DNA of 64,000 bases, taken from the NCBI RefSeq assembly GCF_000023845.1, contig NC_013170.1:310001-374000 (forward strand), read 5' to 3'. Source of the stretch: Cryptobacterium curtum DSM 15641. GTDB taxonomy: Bacteria; Actinomycetota; Coriobacteriia; Coriobacteriales; Eggerthellaceae. The notes beneath the pieces are model-generated. The model was not told where the DNA came from, did not search any database, and worked only from the letters and a program-made list of their open reading frames with translations. Within the stretch, counting starts at the first letter, position 1. Every line of letters begins with the position of its first letter. The position numbers were made by a program, and so were the translations under genes. Shown here piece by piece: positions 16,384 through 24,417 of the stretch.

Positions 16384-16893
16384 CTAATCTTTGATAGGCG
16401 GGAGACCTGCGGCCTCACGCGCCCTAGCGATGCTCGCGGCATCGCCGCCCTGCCCGCTCGGGGGTAGTCCCGTCGAGCCTTTCTTGGTGAACAGATATGG
16501 CTTTTGCTCCATGAGCTTGTCTACGTCGCCGTTCTCGTCGAGTAGACCGAGAGCAACGTCTACATCCACACAGCCCGCCTTTGTCAATCGGTTAGAGTTG
16601 ACGCGATCAGCCTCCGCCTTCTTCGCTTGAGCTTCCGCTTCCTCACGTGTCTTTTTGAGGTCGGCTTGTAGCTTGGTGATGATCTCGTCATTGCCCTTGT
16701 ACTCGGCCATCTGCTTCTCAAGGTCGGCAATCTGCTGCCGTGCCTCGTCGCGCTGTGCCTTGTACTTCTCTGCGGCCTTCGCTGCATCAGGCTTCCCGCC
16801 CTCGTCGCCCGTCGGTTCCGTCTGTGGCTCCGTCTTGGGTTCGGTCTCGGGTTCGGTGTTCTCCTGCGGTTCGGTCTTGTTCTCGTCGTCCAT
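16384..16893 (-). CDS. Capsid scaffold protein (GP20-like)
   Basis: 169 aa. A Glu/Pro/Thr-rich N-terminus is followed by a coiled coil (about residues 40-100, EKYKAQRDEARQQIADLEKQ) and a short C-terminal domain (NRLTKAGCVDVDVALGLL, YLFTKKGSTGLPPSG), the layout of the minor structural GP20/scaffold family. It is the first gene after the intergenic promoter-like site at 16995-17022. Confidence 0.85.
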   Translation of the reverse strand: MDDENKTEPQENTEPETEPKTEPQTEPTGDEGGKPDAAKAAEKYKAQRDEARQQIADLEKQMAEYKGNDEIITKLQADLKKTREEAEAQAKKAEADRVNSNRLTKAGCVDVDVALGLLDENGDVDKLMEQKPYLFTKKGSTGLPPSGQGGDAASIARAREAAGLPPIKD

Positions 16894-16994
16894 ACCTGTT
16901 CCTCCTTGGTGTTTGGTCGGCGGTTCTCTCCGCCCGTCATGGTGCTGTCTCGGCGCAGCTGCCTCTATCGCGGGTATAGGCTCCCGCCTGCCGC

Positions 16995-17022
16995 CCTATA
17001 TTCTGCGCCCCGTGTCGCACAA
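16995..17022 (-). promoter_or_regulatory. Late promoter-like element, copy 1
   Basis: Minus strand TTGTGC, 16 bases, TATAGG, with the extended word TTGTGCGACACGGG. It sits 102 bases upstream of the scaffold gene. The same word with the same spacing recurs at 17505-17532 and, with altered spacing, at 24316-24338. Confidence 0.55.
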
Positions 17023-17052
17023 AAAAGGGGGATGCCCGTCTGAGCATCCCCC
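17021..17052 (-). terminator. Terminator after the VRR-NUC gene
   Basis: On the minus strand GGGGGATGC and its complement enclose an 8-base loop, followed by six T (17021-17026), which overlap the start of promoter copy 1. Transcription of the nuclease gene therefore ends where the head-tail operon may start. Confidence 0.85.
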
Positions 17053-17073
17053 CGGTGTCTGTATGTCGTCTCT

Positions 17074-17412
17074 CTACGCTCTCGCGTGCATGTACTCGCC
17101 TATAGTCGCGATAGCCTCATCGGCTCCCCAGCAGACCGTCGCAGCGTATCCCTGCTCCTGGAGTAGCGATAGCCAGCGCATCTGTGATTCCGTAGGCTTA
17201 TTACGTCCCGCCTTCATCTCGATATATAGCCCGTGGTATACGCCACGCGCTACAGGGATACAGAGATCGGGGACACCCGCGACCATCCCTAGCGCCTTGA
17301 GGTGCGATGCCGTCTTAGGGTTACGCTTTGCCTCATTGGGGATGTGATAGAAAGGTATGTCCCTCATCTTGAGATAGGCCACAACAGCCTTTTGTTCATC
17401 TGCCTCGCTCAT
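17074..17412 (-). CDS. VRR-NUC domain nuclease
   Basis: 112 aa from MSEADEQKAVVAYLKMRDIP. PD-(D/E)xK motifs are visible: GVPDLCIPVARG then YIEMKAGRNKPTESQMRWL and GYAATVCWGADEAI, the full VRR-NUC signature. Stand-alone VRR-NUC proteins occur in many phages and cut branched or flap DNA. The longer frame starting at 17478 is rejected in favour of this start, which begins at the conserved helix. It is unusual in sitting as a separate unit between the head genes, with its own promoter-like site and terminator. Confidence 0.85.
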   Translation of the reverse strand: MSEADEQKAVVAYLKMRDIPFYHIPNEAKRNPKTASHLKALGMVAGVPDLCIPVARGVYHGLYIEMKAGRNKPTESQMRWLSLLQEQGYAATVCWGADEAIATIGEYMHARA

Positions 17413-17504
17413 ATACACCGCCTCTAAAGAGAGAGCGGCGGGGCGCAAAGAAGCGCAGAAAGAAGCGCCCCGCCTCACGGGTAAAAGAGAGAAAACCCCG
17501 TGTG

Positions 17505-17532
17505 GCTATATCATCGCGCACGTGTCGCACAA
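17505..17532 (-). promoter_or_regulatory. Late promoter-like element, copy 2
   Basis: Minus strand TTGTGC, 16 bases, TATAGC, with TTGTGCGACACG identical to copy 1. It lies 92 bases upstream of the VRR-NUC start and just downstream of a terminator, exactly where a new transcript would begin. Confidence 0.55.
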
Positions 17533-17544
17533 AACGAGGGCATG

Positions 17545-17572
17545 AAAAAGCCCCGATAGTGAGTGCGGGGCT
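17545..17572 (-). terminator. Terminator after the YjcQ-like gene
   Basis: On the minus strand AGCCCCG and CGGGGCT enclose a 10-base loop, then TTTT; it abuts the stop codon at 17573. Confidence 0.85.
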
Positions 17573-17932
17573 CTACAGAAGCGCCTTTGTGGCCTCTATC
17601 AGTATGGGGAGGCTCTCCGTAAAGGCTGAGCCGAGAAGATGAGCAGCCTCTCGCATCTTTGAGCTGTCGCGGAGATACTGCGCGCCTCTCTGCGTGATGC
17701 CGAAGTCTGTACCGGCAGTAACCTCACTAGTGCCGTCGTAGTACGTCTCGACGCTAACGCCGACTATCAGTCCATCGGCAACCATCGAGCGAGCTACCAT
17801 CGCCCAGTACACACTGCCAGCCTTTGAAATCTCGCGGGCTTTGGCGATACTCGGGACTACATCAGCCTTAGCGCACGCCATGATATAGGCGAGCACCTTG
17901 TAGACAATCACGTCGAAGTCGTCGGAGGACAT
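17573..17932 (-). CDS. YjcQ-like winged-helix phage protein
   Basis: 119 aa: FDVIVYKVLAYIMACAKADV, YWAMVARSMVADGLIVGVSV, DFGITQRGAQYLRDSSKMRE, AAHLLGSAF. This is the pattern of the YjcQ family (N-terminal winged helix, ITxKGxxYL strand, C-terminal helix) common in Firmicutes prophages. Function is not established; a transcriptional role is possible given the promoter-like elements nearby. Confidence 0.75.
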   Translation of the reverse strand: MSSDDFDVIVYKVLAYIMACAKADVVPSIAKAREISKAGSVYWAMVARSMVADGLIVGVSVETYYDGTSEVTAGTDFGITQRGAQYLRDSSKMREAAHLLGSAFTESLPILIEATKALL

Positions 17933-17939
17933 GGCTTAA

Positions 17940-18140
17940 CTACCACATTTCGTCGGGAGACTGGCGGTGAAGTTCTTCTAATTCCTTCAACCCCTGATCG
18001 TAGTACTCTATATATTCCGGCGTGCCATGACTATGTATATATTCGTCAAGGTCTACAGTGAGCCCATCTTCAGCCCATTCCTTGCATAGTTTGACCTCTT
18101 CATCGTAGAACGGTCGTTCGCTATAGAGATCTAGTGCCAT
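17940..18140 (-). CDS. Small acidic protein downstream of the MuF-toxin-like gene (candidate immunity protein)
   Basis: 66 aa, acidic (FYDEEVKLCKEWAEDGLTVD, YDQGLKELEELHRQSPDEMW). It starts inside the last 10 bases of the minor head/HExxH gene. I recognise no family. Position and charge would suit an immunity protein for that gene's C-terminal domain, but this is inference. Confidence 0.65.
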   Translation of the reverse strand: MALDLYSERPFYDEEVKLCKEWAEDGLTVDLDEYIHSHGTPEYIEYYDQGLKELEELHRQSPDEMW

Positions 18141-19948
18141 TGTTCCGCGAACCTCCTTGCAACTGCCTTGGTAAATTCGGAAGACCTGCCTGTCTCGTTC
18201 CGCTCTATTGCGTGAGCTATGACCTCCCAGTGCTTATTTTTGTATTCATTTGCAAGCATTGGATTATTGCCAAAAATACGAGTCAACTCGTTAATGTATC
18301 CCCGCGAGTTAGATCGCCAACCCATGTCTTTCAGTGCCGCCGCAAGTACCTTCTTGCTATGGATATTATACGCCCTTATACCTGATGTTGAAGCGAATTC
18401 GCGCATCTTAGAGCTTTTGTATGCATCTGCCGCATGAATAGCCTCATGCAGGCTGACTGCGTATGCGTCGTCCGCGTTTTCCGCTATATGGATCGTACCA
18501 GGTGTAGTTGTATACGCGCCAATCTTCTCGTGGTTCTTCGCCATAGCCTTGATATATGTTACGTCTATCTCCCCGTACAGCTCCGCGGCTCTCGCTATGC
18601 CCGCTGTAGACGCTCGCTGCGTATCGAGGGGGAGCGCCTGGAAACTCTCGCGTGCCTCGATACCGAAGTTACTAGAGAGATACCGCGCCACATCCTCGGG
18701 CTTAGAGAGCGCCGATACTGCCGGATTAGTCCACTCATACGGCTTGCGCTTCGCCGCCCGTGCTGCCTGCGTGATAGCTGCCTGCCTGCGTACCTCCGCT
18801 GCCGCCGTGGCGTTGAGATGTACGACCCCCTCGGTACCCTGCGCCCGTCGTATAGCCTCACCGGTACGCTCGCGCCATATCTCGCGCCGTAGTATCTGCG
18901 GGTGATCCGCTATGAGCTGATTGAGCGCCGCCGTCTGTCTCCTCAGGCGTGCGCCGACGATGCTCGTATCAAGACCGTTAGCACGCATTACCTCACGCTG
19001 CCGCTTGGATGCTCTGATACCGCGCTCTAGGGTGCGCTGCCGCCCGACGATCTCCGCCGCCTCATGCCGCGTGTACCCCGTGTCCTTTAGCGGATCATCG
19101 CGCTTGATGCCAGGGTGCCAGATACGGAAGCTGTGGTTACAGTTGTACCCGCCGAGACCCTCCGTCCAGTTAGGGTTTGTCCCGTACACGTACATAGTCC
19201 GCTCGTAGAAGTTGGGATACTTACCTGAGCCGTTCAGCTGGTAGATCCGCCCCTCCCAGGGTGCGTGAGTGTCGCGGCACGTGATCGTACACGATACCGC
19301 TACGAGATTAGCCCCCGAGATACCCGCAGCGGATAGGGTCGACTCGTATGTCTCACGCTTTATGTCGGTCAGCAGTCGCTGCCGTACGTACGCGTCCGCG
19401 CTCATGCGGACTGTCCGCGGGATGCCATCGACGACTCGGGTGTAGGTAAAGGCAGTAACACCACGCGCGGAGAGGTCGGCGACGGCTGATGCTACCGCCC
19501 GCTCATAGCCCGCCGCCCCCGAGGAGGCACGGGCGACGGCGAGACCAGTAGCGCGGCGCATCATGTCATTAGATGCACTCCGTGCCATCTCACGCGCGAG
19601 AGGCTCGGCGCGGAATGCCTCTGCGGCCTGCTCCGCCCTCATACGCGCCTCGGCGACGTGATACTGACGGACGCTCTCGCTCATACGAGCCGCCTCCGCG
19701 TCCTCTACCGCTGAGTACCGCAGAGCCTGCGAGTAGGTACGCGCCGCCGCCTTCCGGAGCCTCGGGGCATGCTTAGCCGCTGCCGTCATCATCTGCCGCG
19801 TGATACGATCGCGCGCCGCATGATACCCCGCGAGGGTCGAGGCAGCGAGTAGTCCCGCCGCCTCGATCGTGAGAAGCTCGCGCTGGTAGTCCTCTAACTC
19901 GCTATCCATGCCGCCCGCGGCGGTCTCTATCTCCTCCGGCTCTAGCAT
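18131..19948 (-). CDS. Minor head protein (phage_min_cap2 / MuF class) with C-terminal zincin-like toxin domain
   Basis: 605 aa, twice the size needed for a minor head protein. Residues about 1-320 are the minor capsid part, ending in the SPP1 gp7-like motif region (CRDTHAPWEGRIYQLNG, GGYNCNHSFRIWHPGI). After an Ala/Arg helical linker comes a separate C-terminal domain (about 410-605) with IHIAENADDAYAVSLHEAIH: an HExxH motif (His501-Glu502...His505) and, 70 residues on, HWEVIAHAIER whose Glu575 could be the third metal ligand. Such MuF-fused domains in phages are known polymorphic-toxin-like effectors packaged in the head. The small gene downstream overlaps it by 10 bases. Confidence 0.82.
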   Translation of the reverse strand: MLEPEEIETAAGGMDSELEDYQRELLTIEAAGLLAASTLAGYHAARDRITRQMMTAAAKHAPRLRKAAARTYSQALRYSAVEDAEAARMSESVRQYHVAEARMRAEQAAEAFRAEPLAREMARSASNDMMRRATGLAVARASSGAAGYERAVASAVADLSARGVTAFTYTRVVDGIPRTVRMSADAYVRQRLLTDIKRETYESTLSAAGISGANLVAVSCTITCRDTHAPWEGRIYQLNGSGKYPNFYERTMYVYGTNPNWTEGLGGYNCNHSFRIWHPGIKRDDPLKDTGYTRHEAAEIVGRQRTLERGIRASKRQREVMRANGLDTSIVGARLRRQTAALNQLIADHPQILRREIWRERTGEAIRRAQGTEGVVHLNATAAAEVRRQAAITQAARAAKRKPYEWTNPAVSALSKPEDVARYLSSNFGIEARESFQALPLDTQRASTAGIARAAELYGEIDVTYIKAMAKNHEKIGAYTTTPGTIHIAENADDAYAVSLHEAIHAADAYKSSKMREFASTSGIRAYNIHSKKVLAAALKDMGWRSNSRGYINELTRIFGNNPMLANEYKNKHWEVIAHAIERNETGRSSEFTKAVARRFAEQWH

Positions 19949-19951
19949 AGA

Positions 19952-21346
19952 CTACCCCAGCGACATAGATGGCTCGATGCCCTGCTCTGGTACGCGCTCC
20001 CGTGCGGTCGTCTCATCCTCCCCGTACCACTTGACGCGGTACTCCCAGGGGGACATGACACCCGCGGTGACCTCCGCCATGTCCTGCTGCTTTAGTGCTT
20101 GCGTATCCTGAATGATAGAGTCATCAAAGATGACGCGGAGGTCGCCCTCAGCGGGCAGAGAGATGTTGAGCACACTGCGAGCGCAGTGGAGCACGGCACG
20201 GCTGATCTGTGCGAGGGATGCCCCGAGTGCATTCTCATGTGTCGCGATACTCCGCATGAGCTGGCTATTGTCGCTCGATACCTCCGTAGCGGTACGGATG
20301 CCGCCCGTCTGGTCAATGTCGAAATAGTGCAAGCCGAAGCCGCAGGCATCGCCCATCGACTGCAAGGCCGCGCGGTACGCCTGTAGCTGCTCGGCGGTAC
20401 GCATAGACGGCGCGCTCACCTCAATAGAGTCCTTGACGCTCGAATTCGCCCCCGTAGCGACATTACGAAAGACCACATTGTCACGCCCGAAGGGGATGGC
20501 GACGACCTGCTCACCGTCACGCTGGTAGTCGATGAGGAGATCACTGATAAATACGCGCATCTTAGATAGGTCAACCTCATTCATTACCGCGTCATAGCAC
20601 AGGTCTACCGATTGCAGCGTGTCGATCGCATCCGCGTACACGCTCTCGCCGTAGGGCGATAGCTCGACGCACGTGTTGTCCGTCCCTGGCGTGACGATGG
20701 CAAAGGTCGGGGTAGGGCAGCCCGTCGGGAGATCCTCGGCGACTCCCTCGATCTCGATCTCATGACCTGTCCGTGCGTCCCAGAGGTGTGAGACGATGTG
20801 GTATCCGTCATCACGCCGCAGGTGCATCTGTACCTGATCGACCATCTTCCCGCCGACACTCGCCTGGGAGGCGAAGGCGCACTCGCTCACTCCGTCGTCA
20901 TCCCATGAGAGCGGGAGCACCGCGCTACCGCTATAGCGGCGTACCTGCATCGCACCCCGCTCGGTATCGAGCCAGAGAGCCCAGGCACCAGTACCGAGGG
21001 CGAATGCCTGCTGTACGAGGCGCTGGGCGCGGGCGAAGAAGCCTATGCGACCGTAGTACGCCGCGAGCCAGTCGGTGCATGTCTGCTCGCCGCAGTCTAC
21101 TGTTGTCTTCTCGTCCAGCATGAGCGTAGCCCACTCCTTAGCCACGCGCTTAGCGGGTCTGATACTCCGTCGGTGGACTCGTCGGTATACCCCGCCCGAG
21201 CGGTCGTTATAGTCCCAGAAATCCCCCTGGGCGTGGAGTAGCTCCCACCACGCCTGGATATACGTATCCATATCGGAGGCGGGGAAGGGGTACCCCTGCG
21301 CCTTGATAAAGTCCTGCACGTGTGCAGGTACCGTGTATCGCTCCAT
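19952..21346 (-). CDS. Portal protein (SPP1 gp6-like)
   Basis: 464 aa from MERYTVPAHVQDFIKAQGYP. Motifs WATLMLDEKTTVDC, FARAQRLVQQAFALGTGAWA and a C-terminal GLHYFDIDQTGGIRTATEVS...MRSIATHENAL match SPP1-type portals, which form the ring at the packaging vertex. ATG 21346 is chosen because GAGAGGAG stands 8 bases upstream; the longer GTG start at 21367 lacks one. Confidence 0.9.
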   Translation of the reverse strand: MERYTVPAHVQDFIKAQGYPFPASDMDTYIQAWWELLHAQGDFWDYNDRSGGVYRRVHRRSIRPAKRVAKEWATLMLDEKTTVDCGEQTCTDWLAAYYGRIGFFARAQRLVQQAFALGTGAWALWLDTERGAMQVRRYSGSAVLPLSWDDDGVSECAFASQASVGGKMVDQVQMHLRRDDGYHIVSHLWDARTGHEIEIEGVAEDLPTGCPTPTFAIVTPGTDNTCVELSPYGESVYADAIDTLQSVDLCYDAVMNEVDLSKMRVFISDLLIDYQRDGEQVVAIPFGRDNVVFRNVATGANSSVKDSIEVSAPSMRTAEQLQAYRAALQSMGDACGFGLHYFDIDQTGGIRTATEVSSDNSQLMRSIATHENALGASLAQISRAVLHCARSVLNISLPAEGDLRVIFDDSIIQDTQALKQQDMAEVTAGVMSPWEYRVKWYGEDETTARERVPEQGIEPSMSLG

Positions 21347-21348
21347 AT

Positions 21349-22629
21349 CTATGCTCCTCTCACGCACTCGCGCATCATCGCGTAGCGCACTGCGTCGATA
21401 CTGTGGTCATTACCGTCGTTGTAGTCATCGAGCCATCTCCCCGCGCGATCCTTGGCGTACTCACACAGGGTGAACTCCTCCCAGGCTCTCGGGCATCGCT
21501 CGGGGTCGATAGCGATCTCCCGTAGTCCCTCAAGCCACTGGTAGCTCACGCGTCTCATCCCGCCCTTGTCTGCCGCCCGGGCATTCAGTCCGCACTGCCG
21601 GCGGTATATATCGATACTCGACGGCTCGGCACTATCGCACCAGACCGCGTCGCGGTGGTACGTCGGCTCCTTGTGCCGCGCATCCCGATACGTCAGCGCC
21701 TCGCGTACCATCGCCCCCGTATCCTGCGGCGTGGTACGGTTAGCCGATAGCTCGCGGAAGAGCACCAGGCGACGCCGTGCGGGCTGCCACTCGCACATGA
21801 CGAAGCGCCAGGGATCGGGGAACCAGCCCCAGTCCACGCCGCAGCGGAGGTTATCGAAGCTCTCTACCTCCTTGTCGCTTAGGCTCACCTGTACGACATT
21901 CTCAAAGACGCTGCCGCCCGTCCCCGTGATCTCGCCGAGGAACTCCCAGCGGTAGCCCGTCGGGTGCTCCTCTTTCTCGTAGTCGGCATCCTCTATAAAT
22001 TTCTCGCCGAGCCAGTCACTATGACCGCCGTCGATCACGTCGAGATAGGTGCTGTGGTCTACCACACACCCCCGCTTGCGCTGCATCTCCAGAGCCTTCT
22101 TGTTTACCCACGACCACAGAGACCGCGGAGGGTTATAGCTGTAGAACGTCCAAAACCTCGACCCGCCACGGCGATACGTGCGGAGCGTCGATGAGATGTC
22201 ATCCCAGCCGTTGAACTCGTCGAGCTCCTCAAACCACTGGACGGCACAGTAGCCGACAGGGAACACCGCGCCCTTCCGCTTCTTCGGGTCGTCTAGCCCG
22301 CGGAATATGATCTTCTGCCCTGTCCGCAGGTAGACGATCTCCAGCGGGGACTTGGATGTGTAGAAGCAGCCATCAAGCCCGAGGGCGCCTATCGCCCAGA
22401 GGAACTGCCCGTAGACTGTATCCCGTAGCGTATTAGCCTGGCGGCGGAAGACAACGGCATTAACCCAGGGGAAGGTAGCTACTAGAAGGACGATTACAAG
22501 GCTGATAAAGCTCGACTTGGTAGAGCCGCGCCCTCCCTCGAGCCAGTACTCGTGATGACCGCACTCGGCGAAGACGTCGGCGAGGATGCTGTGAAAGTGG
22601 GAGATGATGAGGCGCGCAGCGTTAATCAT
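21349..22629 (-). CDS. terL: Terminase large subunit
   Basis: 426 aa from MINAARLIISHFHSILADVF. Walker A-like GGRGSTKSSFISLVIVL, Walker B/C region (CAVQWFEELDEF, FYSYNPPRS) and nuclease-domain acidic residues (CGVDWGWFPDPWRFVMCEW, AVWCDSAEPSSIDIYR, DDYNDGNDHSIDAVRY) are all visible, so ATPase and headful or cos nuclease look intact. The start overlaps the small-subunit stop by 8 bases; the upstream extension to 22713 is a shadow of that gene. Confidence 0.94.
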   Translation of the reverse strand: MINAARLIISHFHSILADVFAECGHHEYWLEGGRGSTKSSFISLVIVLLVATFPWVNAVVFRRQANTLRDTVYGQFLWAIGALGLDGCFYTSKSPLEIVYLRTGQKIIFRGLDDPKKRKGAVFPVGYCAVQWFEELDEFNGWDDISSTLRTYRRGGSRFWTFYSYNPPRSLWSWVNKKALEMQRKRGCVVDHSTYLDVIDGGHSDWLGEKFIEDADYEKEEHPTGYRWEFLGEITGTGGSVFENVVQVSLSDKEVESFDNLRCGVDWGWFPDPWRFVMCEWQPARRRLVLFRELSANRTTPQDTGAMVREALTYRDARHKEPTYHRDAVWCDSAEPSSIDIYRRQCGLNARAADKGGMRRVSYQWLEGLREIAIDPERCPRAWEEFTLCEYAKDRAGRWLDDYNDGNDHSIDAVRYAMMRECVRGA

Positions 22630-23071
22630 CGATCGCCTTAGGCTTGACCCCCAGGATGATAGTCGGGGCGCTCTCCGTCGGCTTCGCGTTGGGATTATCG
22701 CTATACCCCGCACGATTCTTGAGCATGAAGATCAGCATAGCGGTATCAGGCTTAAGCCTCCGCTTACGCATCTCCACCCGCTCACTACCCTCCGCATCGC
22801 GTACCTTGACGATAGTTTGCTCCTCGACTGTCCCTGTAGCGAGCTTAAAGGCAGTATTCTCGATCGCCACGATGCTCTCGGCGCGTCCGGTTTTAATAGC
22901 CTCAGCTATTTCAGCGTGCTTAATCTTCCACTCGTATAGTGTTCCGAGGGCGATCCCCAGGTTGTGAGCGATCTCCTTATCAAGGCATCCCTTAGCGGAC
23001 CAGTTCTCTATCTGTGCTAGCCCCTCGGGGGTAATCCAGCGGTGGTACTTTCCCGTCTTAGTCTTCGGCAT
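22622..23071 (-). CDS. terS: Terminase small subunit
   Basis: 149 aa with an N-terminal helix-turn-helix (LAQIENWSAKGCLDKEIAHN, LGIALGTLYEWKIKHAEIAE) and a C-terminal oligomerisation and TerL-contact part (RRLKPDTAMLIFMLKNRAGY), as in small terminases that recognise pac or cos DNA. Overlaps both neighbours. Confidence 0.85.
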   Translation of the reverse strand: MPKTKTGKYHRWITPEGLAQIENWSAKGCLDKEIAHNLGIALGTLYEWKIKHAEIAEAIKTGRAESIVAIENTAFKLATGTVEEQTIVKVRDAEGSERVEMRKRRLKPDTAMLIFMLKNRAGYSDNPNAKPTESAPTIILGVKPKAIDD

Positions 23072-24290
23072 GAGCGCCCCCTAACTTCTCAATGATGGCG
23101 CGCTCTCTTTCTGATAGCTCCCAGTAAGTGACTTCCTTGACAGCTGCTCGTTTGGCGGCTGCTTCGCTGGCTATTGCTTGTTTGGCGGCTGCTTGCTTGG
23201 ACACAAGAAACCCGCCTCCGAAAATAGCCTTGCCCTCTTCCTTTTGTGCATCTAGCGCAGTGACCTTTACGCACTCGTCTTTTGCGATAGATAACTCTAT
23301 GCCGTACTTACTCAAGCGGGCTGCTTGTGCGGCAGCTACAACCTCGTTAGGGTATTCGTAGCTGGCTAGCTCTTTGCTTTCTTCTTTGATATTCGCCTTG
23401 TTGGCTGTCTCTATCGCCTCATAGAGGGTTGGTACGGTTCTTATTCGTGCTTCGTCTAAGTTGGTAATGAATGAGGTGTTAACATTAGCCTTGTTCTCGT
23501 AGACGACTTGCGCCCCGCACGGTAAATAACACAGCTCTGGTTGGGTTGGGCTAAATAGCGTCAACGTTGGAGCAAACAAAAAGAACCGCATCCCGTTTTT
23601 GCAATAGAACTTAAGAATCTCCGCCAGAATGCTGAACGGTGGATTATCTACCACGCAACAGCCTTCTGGGTAGCTGTAGCTCTCATAATCGCCGCCAGGG
23701 TAGAAAGGGCGCACCATGGAGGCGCGGTCAATGTTATATTCGCTTGTCACCCATTTCGCTACAGCCTCGTAAACGTTGTCAGGGGTGTAGCAGTCATCTG
23801 TAGTCTTCTTGTTCTCGAATTTCTCTACGAATGCATCATGCTCGGCACTGTCGCCTTTTTGATCATCCCACTTCTTACGGTTTTCAAACCAGCTTTCGCC
23901 ATCATCAAACCCGAAGCTGCCCCAGTCGAAGTCGAGGCTATCTAGATCGCTCTCGAGGACGCTCATATCGAAGCTGCTATTGAGGGTGAGCTGATTGTGT
24001 ACGTGTGTATATGCCCGCCTCTGCTCGTCTGATAGGTGGTCGAGGTATATCACGGGGCAGGTGTCTATCCCTAGCCGCTGGAGGGCGAGGACGCGTCCGT
24101 GTCCCTCTACGATCTCCATATCCCCCTGGGGGTTATGCCATACCGCTATAGGGTCGCAGTTACCGAACTCACGCATAGAGTCGGCTATCTGCCCGACCTG
24201 TAGCTGCGAGTGCAGCTTTGCATTATGCGCATACGGTACGAGGTCGGACACGGCGGCGGTATGTATCTCTAGATCAGGCTGTGGCCTCAT
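23058..24290 (-). CDS. ParB-like domain fused to adenine-specific DNA methyltransferase
   Basis: 410 aa. Residues 1-100 are a ParB/sulfiredoxin-like N-terminal domain (LVPYAHNAKLHSQLQVGQIA, VEGHGRVLALQRLGID). After an acidic linker comes a DNA methyltransferase half with CYTPDNVYEAV (167-177) and the catalytic DNPPFS at 215-220, i.e. an N6-adenine enzyme. The C-terminus holds an Ala/Lys repeat (KQAAAKQAIASEAAAKRAA). This fusion directly before the terminase is common in Gram-positive phages and may mark or protect packaged DNA. Ribosome site GGGAGG before ATG. Confidence 0.85.
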   Translation of the reverse strand: MRPQPDLEIHTAAVSDLVPYAHNAKLHSQLQVGQIADSMREFGNCDPIAVWHNPQGDMEIVEGHGRVLALQRLGIDTCPVIYLDHLSDEQRRAYTHVHNQLTLNSSFDMSVLESDLDSLDFDWGSFGFDDGESWFENRKKWDDQKGDSAEHDAFVEKFENKKTTDDCYTPDNVYEAVAKWVTSEYNIDRASMVRPFYPGGDYESYSYPEGCCVVDNPPFSILAEILKFYCKNGMRFFLFAPTLTLFSPTQPELCYLPCGAQVVYENKANVNTSFITNLDEARIRTVPTLYEAIETANKANIKEESKELASYEYPNEVVAAAQAARLSKYGIELSIAKDECVKVTALDAQKEEGKAIFGGGFLVSKQAAAKQAIASEAAAKRAAVKEVTYWELSERERAIIEKLGGAHAED

Positions 24291-24315
24291 AGTCCTCCCT
24301 TCGCCTGTCTATACA

Positions 24316-24338
24316 ATTATCCGCCCCGTGTCGCACAT
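24316..24338 (-). promoter_or_regulatory. Late promoter-like element, copy 3
   Basis: Minus strand ATGTGCGACACGGGGCG, sharing 15 bases with copy 1, 26-48 bases before the ParB-methyltransferase start. The distance to the nearest TATAG differs (19 bases); GATAAT at 24316-24321 is an alternative -10. This would be the start of the packaging operon. Confidence 0.45.
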
Positions 24339-24379
24339 AATTCGACCTCGTGCCTGGCTCTCGCGTGTCGCCTACGGAT

Positions 24380-24417
24380 AGCCTATCTGTAGACTACGCA
24401 TCGCCTACAGGTAGGCT
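24380..24417. other. 13-bp stem-loop between early and packaging genes
   Basis: AGCCTATCTGTAG (24380-24392) pairs with CTACAGGTAGGCT (24405-24417) with one G-T pair and a 12-base loop. It overlaps the stop of the MazG-like gene. No T-run follows in either direction, so it may be a processing site or a protein-binding dyad rather than a terminator. Confidence 0.6.

Noticed and set aside
16655-17347. Long plus-strand frame opposite the scaffold and VRR-NUC genes
   Set aside because: Antisense shadow crossing two genes, a promoter-like site and a terminator; no protein family features.
24380-24417. Stem-loop as an intrinsic terminator
   Set aside because: No T-run follows on either strand.
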